This document shows, in pieces, positions 25,017-35,152 of a stretch of DNA of 48,068 nt (positions are counted from its first letter, which is position 1; the number at the start of each line of letters is the position of its first letter). The notes under the pieces were generated by a model, which saw only the letters and a program-made list of their open reading frames with translations, had not been told where the DNA came from and did no database searches. The stretch is from Lutibacter maritimus. GTDB taxonomy: Bacteria; Bacteroidota; Bacteroidia; Flavobacteriales; Flavobacteriaceae. The translations under genes and the position numbers were made by a program. The stretch spans positions 297,680-345,747 of the forward strand of contig NZ_FOZP01000005.1 of NCBI RefSeq assembly GCF_900116115.1, written 5' to 3'.

Positions 25017-28000
25017 TTAGAATTTTACTGTTAAGTTAACACCATATTGTCTTGTTGGAGGTGTTTGAGCTTGAGTACCTACACCAATAGCATTACCTGT
25101 TGTAAAGTTAAATTCTGGATCAGTATACACATTGTCTTTTGGTCTAAAAGTTAATAAGTTTCTTCCGAAAAGACCTAATGATAAGTTGTCAATTCCAATT
25201 TTTCCTAATACTTCATTATCAAAATTGTAAGAAAGTAATACTTCTCTTAATTTTAATGTAGTTGCATCAGTTACGTAATTTTCTTTTACATCGTTATAAG
25301 CATCCCAAAAATCGTTTCCACCATCAGAAGTTAAACGGTTTGTATTAGCTACATAACCACCATTACCATCTGAATAAGAAGAGTTAGGGAATACAAAAGG
25401 TTGTCTGTTTGCAGAAACACTATGTTGTGTTAAACCTGTAAACTCTAATGCATCTACTAAACTGTTAAAAAATACGTGACCAGTTCTATAATCCATTACA
25501 GCGTATAAATTCCAGTTTTTATATTTGAAACTTGTATTTAAACCTATAATGTAGTCTGGAGATGTTTTTCCTTGTGTTTGTAAATTACTATCTTGAATTG
25601 GATCACCATCATCACCAACAATTACTCTTCCTTGGTCATCTCTTAAATAAGAGGTAGTTCTAATTAATGGATAAGGTTCACCAACTCTTGCAACAATTTG
25701 AGCACTTGCATATCCGCCTATGTCTAATTCGTCAACACCATCAGCTAATGAAATTACTTCAGATTTGTATCCTGAATAGTTAATACCTAAATCCCAAGAA
25801 AAATCTCCGCTGTTAATTATTTTAGTATTGATATCAAATTCAATACCTAAGTTTTCAATTTCACCAATATTAATTAAGCTACTTGAAGCTCCTGATGCTA
25901 ATGATACGTTAACTGGTATAATTTGATCTACAGAATTTGTTTTGTATACAGAAACACTACCTGTAATTCTATTTTTAAATAAACCATATTCAAAACCTCC
26001 TTCAATTGAAGTTGTAAATTCTGGGCTTAAGTTTGGATCAGGATCTCTACTTGATTGTGATAAACCTGCAATAGAGCCATAAGGGAAATTAGCAGGAGCA
26101 AAATAAGTACCTGCTGTTGCATATACACCTGGATCAGATCCAGTTTTTGTAACGTTAAAGTTTGCTTTTAAATAACTTAATCCATTGTCTGATACAAGTT
26201 CAGGAATTGCTTCTGTAGCAATAAATGACACACCAACACCTGGATAGAAGAAAGATCTGTTATCTACTGGTAAAGTAGAAGACCAGTCATTTCTAGCTGT
26301 AGCACTTAAAAATAAATATTGTTTGTATCCTAATGTGAAATCAGCATAAACACCTAATTTTCTGTAATTAGAAGTAGATTCTCCACCTATTAAATCTCCA
26401 GTTCTTGTAGAAACATTGTAGAAATTAGGAATAATTAAATTTTCACCACTTACATTAACAGCTTTATATGTGTTTAATCTCATATTTTGCCCTAGCGTAA
26501 GTTTTGCATTTAAATCAGGTGTAATATCTTTTTTCATGGTGATTAAGAAATCACTATTTACTCTTGTAGATGTTGAAATTTCATCTGCAGTTTTAGCTCC
26601 ATAAGGATCCATTTCTGAATAAACATGTGCTAAATGGAATGCATAAGTATAGGCATCAAACTGTCTTTTGAAAGTATTTGTACTTCCAGTATAACCAACA
26701 TTTAAAGTAGCTTCAATCCAATCATTAATTTCATAGTTAGCATTTGCTAATACGTTAAATTCATTATAGTCACTATATTCTCTTTGTGTATCTATAATAA
26801 AGTAAGGATTTTCATAGAAACGGAAGAAAGAAACTTCATTTCTAGTGAACTGTCCAGTTCTCCAGTTTTTCATTTGGTCTAATGGTAAGTGTAAAGGCGT
26901 ATTAATTACGTTCCAATATACAGGTCTACCTTGACGACCAGCTTCATTACCAACTAAATTAGCATGAGATCTGTAGAAAGATAAGTTTCCACCAACTGTT
27001 AATTTGTTGTATTTTTTGCTAGCTTTTAATCTGAAGTTTGTTCTGTTGTAAGTATCTTTTGGTACAATACCTTCAGTATTTGTTTGATCTAAAGATAAAA
27101 GGAAATCTCCAGTTTCGTCTCCACCACTAAGTGTTACACCGTGTCTGATAGTACTACCTGTGTTAAAGAAGTTTTTATTTCTGTCTTTAATAGGGCTAAA
27201 TGGCACTTGCCAAACAGAACCGTCATCTAACGTTTCACTTGCATCAACCAATCTTCCGTCATAAGCAGGTCCCCAGTTTACGTTTTCTAATGGATATAAA
27301 GTTCCATCAGGGAAACCACCAGCTCCAAACTCTTCTTGGAATTCAGGCATGTAAGCTACAGATTCAGCAGTATAAGAAGTGTTATACTCAACACTTAATT
27401 TACCTTTACCTTTTTTAGTAGTAACAACAATAACACCATTTGTTGCATCAGAACCATATAAAGCAGATGCGTTAGCACCTTTAAGTACAGTTACAGATTC
27501 AATGTCATTTGGGTTAATGCGGTCTAAAACACCTCTAGCTGAAGGGAAACCATCAACTACAATAAGTGCTTCGTTATTACCTAATAAAGATCTGTTACCT
27601 CTTAATACAACTCTTGTACTTGGATTAACACCGTTGTTTGTAGTGTTAATTTGTAAACCAGATACTTTACCAACCATAGCTGTTGCAGTATTTACAGCTT
27701 TAGTTTTTGTAATGTCATCGCTTTTAAGACTTGTTACAGAGTATGAAAGCTCTTTAGGTTTTCTTTTAATACCTAAAGCAGTTACCACAACCTCTTCAAG
27801 TGCTTCTGCACTTTCTTGCATAACAACATTAATTACATTTGATGACCCAACGGTTTTTTCAACTGTTTGCATCCCAATAAAGCTGTATTGTAATACCGCT
27901 CCTGCGTTTGCAGTAATTGAATAATTACCATCAAAATCTGATTGAGTACCAACTTTGGTACCTTTTACAACAACTGTTACCCCAGGTAAAGGTCCGCTTG

Positions 28001-28100
28001 CATCGGAAATCTTACCAGTAACAGTTTTTCCTTGCGCAAATGATATTTGCACTACTAACGCTAGTAAAAGCGTTAAAAAACCATTAAACTTTGTTTTCAT
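25017..28100 (-). CDS. SusC/RagA-type TonB-linked outer-membrane transporter
   Basis: The protein has 1027 residues. After a signal peptide (MKTKFNGFLTLLLALVVQISFAQ) comes the CarboxypepD_reg-like domain (VTGKISDASGPLPGVTVVVK, about 27-100). A TonB-box-like EEVVVTALGI and the plug domain follow (about 105-230, with VLKGANASALYGSDATNGVI). A 22-strand barrel ends at YGVNLTVKF. It imports the nutrient bound by SusD across the outer membrane using TonB energy. It is the first gene of a three-gene operon that ends at the 22581-22609 terminator. The length is normal for the family. Confidence 0.95.
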   Translation of the reverse strand: MKTKFNGFLTLLLALVVQISFAQGKTVTGKISDASGPLPGVTVVVKGTKVGTQSDFDGNYSITANAGAVLQYSFIGMQTVEKTVGSSNVINVVMQESAEALEEVVVTALGIKRKPKELSYSVTSLKSDDITKTKAVNTATAMVGKVSGLQINTTNNGVNPSTRVVLRGNRSLLGNNEALIVVDGFPSARGVLDRINPNDIESVTVLKGANASALYGSDATNGVIVVTTKKGKGKLSVEYNTSYTAESVAYMPEFQEEFGAGGFPDGTLYPLENVNWGPAYDGRLVDASETLDDGSVWQVPFSPIKDRNKNFFNTGSTIRHGVTLSGGDETGDFLLSLDQTNTEGIVPKDTYNRTNFRLKASKKYNKLTVGGNLSFYRSHANLVGNEAGRQGRPVYWNVINTPLHLPLDQMKNWRTGQFTRNEVSFFRFYENPYFIIDTQREYSDYNEFNVLANANYEINDWIEATLNVGYTGSTNTFKRQFDAYTYAFHLAHVYSEMDPYGAKTADEISTSTRVNSDFLITMKKDITPDLNAKLTLGQNMRLNTYKAVNVSGENLIIPNFYNVSTRTGDLIGGESTSNYRKLGVYADFTLGYKQYLFLSATARNDWSSTLPVDNRSFFYPGVGVSFIATEAIPELVSDNGLSYLKANFNVTKTGSDPGVYATAGTYFAPANFPYGSIAGLSQSSRDPDPNLSPEFTTSIEGGFEYGLFKNRITGSVSVYKTNSVDQIIPVNVSLASGASSSLINIGEIENLGIEFDINTKIINSGDFSWDLGINYSGYKSEVISLADGVDELDIGGYASAQIVARVGEPYPLIRTTSYLRDDQGRVIVGDDGDPIQDSNLQTQGKTSPDYIIGLNTSFKYKNWNLYAVMDYRTGHVFFNSLVDALEFTGLTQHSVSANRQPFVFPNSSYSDGNGGYVANTNRLTSDGGNDFWDAYNDVKENYVTDATTLKLREVLLSYNFDNEVLGKIGIDNLSLGLFGRNLLTFRPKDNVYTDPEFNFTTGNAIGVGTQAQTPPTRQYGVNLTVKF

Positions 28101-28593
28101 TATATAATTGTTTGAATTAAAATTTTACCAAAAATCATAAATTAATATTAAATTACCTAATATTTTGTTAAAAAGAGTTAATAATAATTAGTTTTTGGCC
28201 TTATAGTTAAGCTGTTTATTAGATGTTTTTTTTTCTAAAAAGTTGCGTCATTTTTTTAAATTTTAGTGTAAATGTCATTTTAGATGTGTTTTAATAGTTG
28301 AAATACAAGTATTTACAATTTTGTGTTTTTTATTAAAAATCCCAGTTTTTTGAGGTTAAAATCTAATAATTATCAAAATAAAAAAAATAATCAACTGTTA
28401 AAAATTTAACATTTTTTGGATTTCACTTGGTGTTTTAATAATGTTTTAAAGCTTTTGTTGCGTTAATTATTAGGTTTTGAGCATAAAAACTCATTATCAA
28501 TATTCTTATTTGGTCATTTAAATCGTTTTTTTTGTTGCTTGGAGGTGGTGTTTTTGTATGTGTTTTAGGCAATTTTGTATGCTTTATGAGTCA
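28101..28593. other. 493-bp gene-free region upstream of susC
   Basis: No convincing reading frame, tRNA or strong hairpin is visible. The stretch is very AT-rich and must hold the susC promoter and probably the 5' UTR on the minus strand. I found no exact TAnnTTTG box on that strand close to the susC ATG, so the promoter may be of another class or need an activator. Confidence 0.6.
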
Positions 28594-30261
28594 TTAAAAA
28601 AAGTAAGTAATCTTTAAATGAATTTTTGAGCTATTAAACTCAAATGGTAATTTGTTTGTTTTTCCTATTGCGTAACTTAAGTTGGTGCTGCTTTTATCTG
28701 TATTAAAAACATAGCCAATGCCTAAACTATATAACTGTGAGGTAAGTTTTAGTAAATTATTCTCTACATATCCATAATCTGTAATTGAATATAATTCTGA
28801 AAATTCATTTAAAGAGTAATGATATTCTATATTTGTTATCACATATTTTGATGCTGAAATAGCTAATTCATCAAAACCTCTGATTGATGAGCTTCCGCCA
28901 ATTTTGTAAAGTTCGTTTTCTAATATGGTTTTTGAAAATAGGAATTCATTTTGTTGTTTAAGAAAAAGATAACTTCTATGGTTAAACGGTAAGCTATATT
29001 CTCCTATAAATTCTAATACTTTTTGATTTTCTTTAGATGAGTTGTATTTTCTTGTTCCTAATAGGTAGCTTAATTCTAATGTTAATGGAGAATTTCTTTT
29101 TGTATTTTTAAAAGTGTATGAAACGCCAATGTTAGATTTTTTAAAACTACTGATTGCAGCGTTGTAATTGTTAGCAATAGCATTAGAATTTTCATTTCTG
29201 TACAAAGCGCTTAAAGCCATATTTTTATGAATAGAATAATCTAATTTTATGTTGGTTTTAATATTGGTATAAGTGGTGTCTTGTTTTATAATTGAGAAGC
29301 TAAAAGTTGGACTAATTTTTGTGTTATATATATATGGTGTAAAAAAACTACTTTTAAATAGTTTATTTTCATTAATACTGCTTCTCCAATTTAATGAAAT
29401 TACCTCGCCTTTGTTAAAAATATTTTGAAGTTCAAGATCAATATTTCCTGTAAAAGCAATTTTGTTGCTATTTTCTTTATTTGAAAAACCAATGATGCCA
29501 TTAAATTTATTGAATGATTTTTTCTTTAGGTATAAATAAATAGTGGTTGAATCTTCTGAAAATAAAACTTCAGGAGGTTTTATATTTTTTACAAATTTTA
29601 AAGTGTTAAGCTGGTTGTTTAGGCTTTTTAATGTTTTGGTGTTAAAAATGGTATTCGGTTTTATATTAAAATAATTTCTATAAAATTTTTTAGGAAATGT
29701 TTCATAGCCTTTAACTATAATTTTATCTATTGTTCTTTTAGTAGCATGGTTTATTAACAACTTAGCTGTTAAAATATTATTTTTAATTTTTAGGTTTGTT
29801 AAAGAAACTTCACTAAAAGTATTTCCTTTTTGTTCAAAATAATTAGTAATTATATGAATGGTTTCTTCTATTTTATCAAAAGGAATATCAAAATAAGTTG
29901 TATTGAGATTTGATGTAATATTTTTTAAAAAAGGCTGATCGAAATTTTCACTATAATAAATTCTTGCAAAATCTATTTTTGTTTTTAAGTTAAATTCCGT
30001 TATTATTATTGAATCGGATATTTTTAAATTATAAGTATTACTTATAAATCCTATTTTTTTTAATTTTTTAGAAAACAAATCTGCTTCTGCAATAGCATTC
30101 TTTTTTTCAGAATGTTTTTTGATGTAAGTAATATTATTAAATAATTTATGCTGAACACTGTCTATAGGACGAATTTCTAATTCAATTTGCTGAGCGTGTA
30201 CTTTAAAAACAAAACATATAAAAAATACACCAAAAAGTAGTGGTTTTAAAAGGTATTTCAA
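28594..30261 (-). CDS. BamA/TamA-like outer-membrane beta-barrel protein
   Basis: The protein has 555 residues and a signal peptide ending in FVFKVHAQ. The N-terminal half contains POTRA-like sequence: KIIVKGYETFPKKFYRNYF, LNNQLNTLKFVKNIKPPEV (about 170-235). The C-terminal half is a beta-barrel of the surface antigen family, with ELYKIGGSSSIRGFDELA (about 440-458), the RGF motif of Omp85 proteins. It probably inserts or exports proteins or lipids at the outer membrane. It is shorter than BamA and has fewer POTRA domains, so it is more like TamA or a family-specific paralogue. The start codon is TTG (complement 30259-30261); it gives a clean signal peptide and no ATG lies nearby in frame. Confidence 0.8.
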   Translation of the reverse strand: MKYLLKPLLFGVFFICFVFKVHAQQIELEIRPIDSVQHKLFNNITYIKKHSEKKNAIAEADLFSKKLKKIGFISNTYNLKISDSIIITEFNLKTKIDFARIYYSENFDQPFLKNITSNLNTTYFDIPFDKIEETIHIITNYFEQKGNTFSEVSLTNLKIKNNILTAKLLINHATKRTIDKIIVKGYETFPKKFYRNYFNIKPNTIFNTKTLKSLNNQLNTLKFVKNIKPPEVLFSEDSTTIYLYLKKKSFNKFNGIIGFSNKENSNKIAFTGNIDLELQNIFNKGEVISLNWRSSINENKLFKSSFFTPYIYNTKISPTFSFSIIKQDTTYTNIKTNIKLDYSIHKNMALSALYRNENSNAIANNYNAAISSFKKSNIGVSYTFKNTKRNSPLTLELSYLLGTRKYNSSKENQKVLEFIGEYSLPFNHRSYLFLKQQNEFLFSKTILENELYKIGGSSSIRGFDELAISASKYVITNIEYHYSLNEFSELYSITDYGYVENNLLKLTSQLYSLGIGYVFNTDKSSTNLSYAIGKTNKLPFEFNSSKIHLKITYFF

Positions 30262-30335
30262 AACAATATAATTTTGAGGTGAATATACATGAATATTTAT
30301 TGAAGTTTTCTATGAAAAATAAATTATATACAAGT

Positions 30336-30365
30336 TTGGTTAACAAGAATTTATTTGTACATTTG
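30336..30365 (+). promoter_or_regulatory. Promoter of the rpsL-rpsG-fusA ribosomal cluster
   Basis: TTG at 30336-30338, 19 bases of spacer, then TACATTTG at 30358-30365: a full Bacteroidota consensus. Transcription would begin near 30370, leaving a leader of about 50 bases before rpsL. Confidence 0.78.
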
Positions 30366-30369
30366 CAAA

Positions 30370-30389
30370 CTCTTAGAAAAGAGCTAAGA
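30370..30389 (+). promoter_or_regulatory. Two mutually exclusive hairpins at the start of the rpsL leader
   Basis: CTCTT (30370-30374) can pair with AAGAG (30379-30383), or TCTTAG (30371-30376) can pair with CTAAGA (30384-30389). The two share bases, so only one can form at a time. This may be an RNA switch or a protein-binding site controlling the cluster; only the pairing is seen. Confidence 0.4.
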
Positions 30390-30422
30390 AATTTATAAGT
30401 AATATAATAACAAAATTTTAGT

Positions 30423-30797
30423 ATGCCAACAATTTCGCAATTAGTACGAAAAGGAAGAACCAAAATAACTAAGAAGAGTAAATCGGCTGCTTTAAATTCA
30501 TGTCCTCAACGTAGAGGAGTATGTACACGTGTTTATACTACAACACCAAAAAAACCAAATTCAGCAATGCGTAAAGTTGCAAGGGTAAGGTTAACAAATG
30601 GTAATGAAGTAAACGCATACATCCCTGGAGAAGGACATAATTTACAAGAGCACTCGATAGTATTAGTTAGAGGTGGAAGGGTTAAAGATTTACCAGGAGT
30701 TAGATATCACATTGTTCGTGGAGCATTAGATACTGCCGGTGTTGATGGAAGAACACAACGTCGCTCTAAATATGGTACAAAAGCACCTAAAAAGTAA
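30423..30797 (+). CDS. rpsL: 30S ribosomal protein uS12
   Basis: The protein has 124 residues and the universally conserved [11 protein letters not shown] (41-51), with Lys43 at the decoding centre, plus [15 protein letters not shown] in the second half. S12 checks codon-anticodon pairing; substitutions at these lysines give streptomycin resistance in other bacteria, and here they are wild type. It is the first gene of the ribosomal block, after a consensus promoter and a structured leader. Confidence 0.99.
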   Translation: MPTISQLVRKGRTKITKKSKSAALNSCPQRRGVCTRVYTTTPKKPNSAMRKVARVRLTNGNEVNAYIPGEGHNLQEHSIVLVRGGRVKDLPGVRYHIVRGALDTAGVDGRTQRRSKYGTKAPKK

Positions 30798-30820
30798 TTA
30801 AAAAACTTTAATGTAAAGAC

Positions 30821-31297
30821 ATGAGAAAAAGAAAGGCGAAAAAAAGAGTTCTTTTACCAGATCCAAAGTTTAATGATCAATTGGTAACACGTTTTGTGAA
30901 TAACTTAATGTGGGATGGTAAAAAATCTGTAGCTTTCAAAGTATTTTACGATGCGTTAGACATTGTAGAGCAAAAAAAGCAAAATGATGAAAAAACATCA
31001 TTAGAGATATGGAAAGACGCATTATCAAATGTAATGCCACACGTTGAGGTTCGTAGCCGTCGTGTTGGTGGAGCTACTTTTCAAATTCCAATGCAAATCA
31101 GACCAGACCGTAAGGTGTCTATTGCAATTAAATGGTTGATATCTTATTCAAGAAAACGTAATGAAAAATCAATGGCTCAGCGTTTAGCTGGTGAAGTTTT
31201 AGCTGCTGCAAAAGAAGAAGGTGCTGCTGTTAAGAAAAGAATTGATGTTCATAAAATGGCAGATGCTAACAAAGCATTCTCTCACCTTAGATTTTAA
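30821..31297 (+). CDS. rpsG: 30S ribosomal protein uS7
   Basis: The protein has 158 residues, starting MRKRKAKKR, with the conserved [18 protein letters not shown] (about 70-88) and the C-terminal AHLRF-like end (AFSHLRF). It nucleates the 30S head and contacts E-site tRNA. It lies 23 bp after rpsL and 9 bp before fusA, the standard str-operon order. S7 is the known translational repressor of this operon in E. coli; no matching site is recognised here. Confidence 0.99.
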   Translation: MRKRKAKKRVLLPDPKFNDQLVTRFVNNLMWDGKKSVAFKVFYDALDIVEQKKQNDEKTSLEIWKDALSNVMPHVEVRSRRVGGATFQIPMQIRPDRKVSIAIKWLISYSRKRNEKSMAQRLAGEVLAAAKEEGAAVKKRIDVHKMADANKAFSHLRF

Positions 31298-31306
31298 TAG
31301 TAAGAA

Positions 31307-33424
31307 ATGGCAAGAGATTTAAAATACACAAGAAATATAGGTATTGCTGCGCATATTGATGCAGGTAAAACTACATGTACAGAACGTATCCTTTTTTATA
31401 CGGGTGTTTCTCACAAAATTGGAGAAGTACATGATGGTGCTGCAACAATGGACTGGATGGAACAAGAGCAAGAAAGAGGTATTACAATTACATCTGCTGC
31501 AACAACTTGCGAGTGGAAATTCCCAACAGAAAACGGAGAGCCAACTGCAGATGCAAAAGGATATCATTTTAATATAATTGACACTCCTGGTCACGTAGAT
31601 TTTACAGTTGAAGTAAATCGTTCTTTGAGAGTTTTAGATGGGTTGGTTTTTTTATTTAGTGCTGTTGATGGTGTTGAACCTCAATCTGAAACTAACTGGA
31701 GATTAGCTGATAATTATAAAGTACCAAGAATTGGTTTTGTTAACAAAATGGACCGTCAAGGTGCTAACTTTTTAGCTGTTTGTCAACAAGTAAGAGAAAT
31801 GTTAGGTTCTAATGCAGTGCCTATCGTTATTAATATTGGAGATGAAGAAAACTTCAGAGGAATTGTAGACTTAGTTAAGAATCGTGCAGTAATTTTCCAT
31901 GACCATACAATGGGTGCTACTTTTGATGTAGTTGAAATTCCTGAAGATTTAAAAGAAGAGGCTAAAGAATTACGTGGTAAATTAATTGAAGAGGTTGCTG
32001 CGTATGATGAAAACCTTTTAGAAAAATATATGGAAGATGAAGATTCTATTACTGAAGATGAGGTGCATGCTGCGCTTCGTGCTGCTGTAATGGATATGTC
32101 TATCATTCCTATGGTTTGTGGTTCTGCATTTAAAAATAAAGGAGTACAGTTCTTATTAGATGCTGTTTGTCGTTATTTGCCTTCCCCAACTGATAAAGAA
32201 GGTGTTATAGGTGTTAATCCAGATACAGAAAAAGAAGAAATTCGTAAGCCTGATGTAAAAGAACCATTTGCAGCATTAGCTTTTAAAATCGCTACCGATC
32301 CTTATGTTGGACGTTTAGCTTTCTTTAGAGCATATTCTGGACGCTTAGATGCGGGTTCTTATATTTTGAATAGCCGTTCTGGTAAAAAAGAGCGTATTTC
32401 AAGAATTTATCAAATGCATGCTAATAAGCAAAATGCTATTGATTATATTGAAGCTGGTGATATTGGTGCTGGTGTTGGATTTAAAGACATCAAAACTGGT
32501 GATACTATGTGTGATGAAAAACACCCAATTGTATTAGAATCAATGAATTTCCCTGACCCAGTTATCGGTATCGCTGTAGAACCTAAAACTAAAGCAGATG
32601 TTGATAAATTAGGAATGGCTTTAAGTAAATTAGCTGAAGAAGATCCAACATTTACTGTAAAAACTGATGAAGCTTCAGGACAAACAATTATTTCAGGAAT
32701 GGGTGAGTTACACTTAGAAATTATTGTTGATCGTTTAAAGCGTGAGTTTAAAGTTGAAGTGAACGAAGGTCAACCACAAGTTGAATATAAAGAAGCACTT
32801 ACAGCTAAAGCTGATCACCGTGAGGTTTACAAAAAACAATCTGGTGGACGTGGTAAATTTGCTGATATTAAATTTATTATGGAACCTGCTGCTGCTGGTG
32901 AAACAGGTTTAATATTTGTAAATGAAATTAAAGGTGGTAACATTCCTAAAGAATTTGTTCCTTCTGTAGAAAAAGGTTTCAGAGAGGCTATGAAAAATGG
33001 TCCTTTAGCTGGATATGAAATGGATAGTATGAAGGTTACTTTATATGACGGTTCTTATCACGCAGTGGATTCAGATCAATTATCTTTCGAATTAGCTGCA
33101 AAAATGGGTTACAAAGTTGCTGCAAAAGCTGCAAAAGCTGTAATTCTTGAACCAATTATGAAAATTGACGTTGTTACTCCTGAAGAAAATATGGGTGATA
33201 TTGTTGGTGATTTAAACAGAAGAAGAGGTCAAGTAAATGCAATGGATGATAGAGCTGGAGCAAAAGTGGTTAAAGCACATGTTCCATTATCAGAAATGTT
33301 TGGTTATGTTACAACATTAAGAACATTATCATCAGGTAGAGCATCATCTTCAATGGAATTTTCACATTATGAAGCTTGTCCATCAAATATTTCAGAAGAA
33401 GTAATAGCAAAAGCAAAAGGATAA
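31307..33424 (+). CDS. fusA: Elongation factor G
   Basis: The protein has 705 residues. GTPase motifs: AHIDAGKTT (about 15-23), [11 protein letters not shown] (switch I), DTPGHVDF and NKMDR. Domain II follows, then domains III to V, ending with [25 protein letters not shown] drives translocation of tRNA and mRNA and, with RRF, ribosome recycling. It sits 9 bp after rpsG. tufA, which follows fusA in many bacteria, is absent, and rpsJ follows after 17 bp. Confidence 0.99.
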   Translation: MARDLKYTRNIGIAAHIDAGKTTCTERILFYTGVSHKIGEVHDGAATMDWMEQEQERGITITSAATTCEWKFPTENGEPTADAKGYHFNIIDTPGHVDFTVEVNRSLRVLDGLVFLFSAVDGVEPQSETNWRLADNYKVPRIGFVNKMDRQGANFLAVCQQVREMLGSNAVPIVINIGDEENFRGIVDLVKNRAVIFHDHTMGATFDVVEIPEDLKEEAKELRGKLIEEVAAYDENLLEKYMEDEDSITEDEVHAALRAAVMDMSIIPMVCGSAFKNKGVQFLLDAVCRYLPSPTDKEGVIGVNPDTEKEEIRKPDVKEPFAALAFKIATDPYVGRLAFFRAYSGRLDAGSYILNSRSGKKERISRIYQMHANKQNAIDYIEAGDIGAGVGFKDIKTGDTMCDEKHPIVLESMNFPDPVIGIAVEPKTKADVDKLGMALSKLAEEDPTFTVKTDEASGQTIISGMGELHLEIIVDRLKREFKVEVNEGQPQVEYKEALTAKADHREVYKKQSGGRGKFADIKFIMEPAAAGETGLIFVNEIKGGNIPKEFVPSVEKGFREAMKNGPLAGYEMDSMKVTLYDGSYHAVDSDQLSFELAAKMGYKVAAKAAKAVILEPIMKIDVVTPEENMGDIVGDLNRRRGQVNAMDDRAGAKVVKAHVPLSEMFGYVTTLRTLSSGRASSSMEFSHYEACPSNISEEVIAKAKG

Positions 33425-33441
33425 TCTCTAAATTATAAACG

Positions 33442-33747
33442 ATGAGTCAAAAAATTAGAATAAAGTTAAAATCGTACGATTACAATTTAGTAGATAAATC
33501 TGCTGAAAAAATCGTTAAAACCGTAAAAAACACAGGTGCTGTTGTAAACGGACCAATTCCATTACCAACACACAAAAAGATTTTTACAGTATTACGTTCT
33601 CCGCACGTAAACAAAAAATCAAGAGAGCAATTCCAATTAAGTTCTTATAAAAGATTATTAGACATTTATAGTTCATCATCAAAAACTATTGATGCTTTAA
33701 TGAAATTAGAACTTCCAAGTGGTGTTGAAGTAGAGATTAAAGTTTAA
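33442..33747 (+). CDS. rpsJ: 30S ribosomal protein uS10
   Basis: The protein has 101 residues: [21 protein letters not shown] near the start and the loop [28 protein letters not shown]. Besides its place in the 30S head, S10 (NusE) takes part in antitermination with NusB. It is the first gene of the classical S10 operon, but here it is only 17 bp behind fusA. It is followed by an unusually long, structured 149-bp gap. Confidence 0.99.
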   Translation: MSQKIRIKLKSYDYNLVDKSAEKIVKTVKNTGAVVNGPIPLPTHKKIFTVLRSPHVNKKSREQFQLSSYKRLLDIYSSSSKTIDALMKLELPSGVEVEIKV

Positions 33748-33756
33748 TTTCATAAA

Positions 33757-33778
33757 AGTCAAAAATTATTTTTTGACT
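33757..33778 (+). promoter_or_regulatory. Hairpin directly after rpsJ
   Basis: AGTCAAAAA (33757-33765) and TTTTTGACT (33770-33778) pair perfectly around a 4-base loop, 10 bp after the rpsJ stop. No T-tract follows, so it is not a standard terminator; processing site or regulatory structure are alternatives. Confidence 0.5.
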
Positions 33779-33821
33779 AACATGTCCGGAGCGATTGACG
33801 AAGGAAAAACGGAAAGAAAAT

Positions 33822-33860
33822 AAATTCAGGGTTGAATTATTTTCATCCCTGAATTTTTTT
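33822..33860 (+). terminator. Terminator-like hairpin (attenuator candidate) upstream of rplC
   Basis: AAATTCAGGG (33822-33831) pairs with CCCTGAATTT (33847-33856) around a 15-base loop, and the T-run continues to 33860. It lies within a transcription unit, 37 bp before rplC, so partial termination or attenuation is likely. Confidence 0.65.
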
Positions 33861-33896
33861 AAATAAATAGAAACAATAAATAATAATTAATTAATT

Positions 33897-34514
33897 ATGT
33901 CTGGGTTAATAGGTAGAAAAATCGGTATGACCAGCTTATTCGACGAGAACGGGAAAAATATTCCTTGTACAGTTATCGAAGCAGGTCCATGCGTAGTTAC
34001 CCAAGTCAGAACCGAAGAGGTTGACGGGTATAGTGCTCTTCAACTTGGTTTCGATGACAAAGCAGAAAAACGTACGAACAAAGCGTTACAAGGTCACTTT
34101 AAAAAGGCTGGAACCACTGCTAAGAAGAAAGTTGTTGAAATTCAAGATTTTAGAGAAGATTACAAATTAGGAGATCAACTTACAGTTGAGCTTTTTAAAG
34201 AAGGAGAATTTGTTGACGTTTCAGCAGATACGAAAGGTAAAGGTTTTCAAGGTGTAGTAAAACGTCACGGATTTGGTGGTGTTGGTCAAGCTACTCACGG
34301 TCAACATAACCGTTTAAGAGCTCCAGGATCTGTTGGTGCGGCATCGTATCCAGCAAGAGTATTCAAAGGTATGAAAATGGCCGGAAGAATGGGAGGAAAT
34401 AAAGTAACTGTTCAAAATTTAAGAGTTTTAAAAGTTGTTCCAGAAAAGAACATACTTGTGGTTAAAGGAAGCATTCCTGGTCATAATAACGCTTATGTAA
34501 TTATTCAAAAATAA
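33897..34514 (+). CDS. rplC: 50S ribosomal protein uL3
   Basis: The protein has 205 residues. It starts [15 protein letters not shown] and holds the extension [16 protein letters not shown] and [26 protein letters not shown], which reaches the peptidyl-transferase centre. An early 50S assembly protein. Its stop overlaps the rplD start by 1 base. It follows the structured rpsJ-rplC gap, so its level may be set separately from the str genes. Confidence 0.99.
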   Translation: MSGLIGRKIGMTSLFDENGKNIPCTVIEAGPCVVTQVRTEEVDGYSALQLGFDDKAEKRTNKALQGHFKKAGTTAKKKVVEIQDFREDYKLGDQLTVELFKEGEFVDVSADTKGKGFQGVVKRHGFGGVGQATHGQHNRLRAPGSVGAASYPARVFKGMKMAGRMGGNKVTVQNLRVLKVVPEKNILVVKGSIPGHNNAYVIIQK

Positions 34515-35143
34515 TGAAAGTATCAGTTTTAGACATACAAGGAAAAGATACAGGAAGAAAAGTAGAACTTTCTGATGCTGTATATGGAATAGAGCCAAAT
34601 AATCATGCTGTTTATTTAGATGTAAAACAGTTTTTGGCTAACAAAAGACAAGGTACTCACAAATCTAAAGAGAGAGCTGAGATATCTGGAAGCACAAGAA
34701 AAATTAAAAAACAAAAAGGAACAGGTACAGCTCGTGCGGGTAGTATTAAGTCACCTTTGTTTAAAGGTGGAGGTAGAGTTTTTGGACCAAGACCTAAAGA
34801 TTATTCTTTTAAATTAAACAAAAACTTAAAAAGATTAGCACGTAAATCTGCATTAAGTATTCAAGCAAAAGAGAACAATATTATTGTTGTAGAAGACTTT
34901 AATTTTGAAACTCCAAAAACTAAAAATTATACTGCAGTTTTACAAGCATTAGGTATAGAAAACAAAAAATCTATATTAGTGTTGGCTGAATCAAATAATA
35001 ATGTATATTTGTCATCGCGCAATTTAAAAAGTGCAAAAACCATAACAAGTTCAGGTTTAAGTACTTATGAATTGTTAAATGCAAATAAAGTAATTCTTTC
35101 TGAAGGATCTTTAGAAGGAATTGAATCTAATTTAAGTAAATAG
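34514..35143 (+). CDS. rplD: 50S ribosomal protein uL4
   Basis: The protein has 209 residues, with the long loop [19 protein letters not shown] that lines the peptide exit tunnel near residues 70-90. In E. coli L4 also represses the S10 operon by binding its leader. Here the gene starts at the last base of the rplC stop codon, so the two are translationally coupled. Confidence 0.99.
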   Translation: MKVSVLDIQGKDTGRKVELSDAVYGIEPNNHAVYLDVKQFLANKRQGTHKSKERAEISGSTRKIKKQKGTGTARAGSIKSPLFKGGGRVFGPRPKDYSFKLNKNLKRLARKSALSIQAKENNIIVVEDFNFETPKTKNYTAVLQALGIENKKSILVLAESNNNVYLSSRNLKSAKTITSSGLSTYELLNANKVILSEGSLEGIESNLSK

Positions 35144-35152
35144 GTAACAGAT

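Noticed and set aside
27379..27924. A 181-codon frame on the plus strand opposite susC
   Set aside because: It lies fully inside the conserved susC coding region, has a low-complexity Ser/Thr/Val-rich product, and has no start signal; it mirrors the susC codon pattern.
28101..28593. tRNA, small ORF or CRISPR repeat in the longest gap
   Set aside because: No cloverleaf, no regularly spaced repeat and no frame with coding character could be seen.
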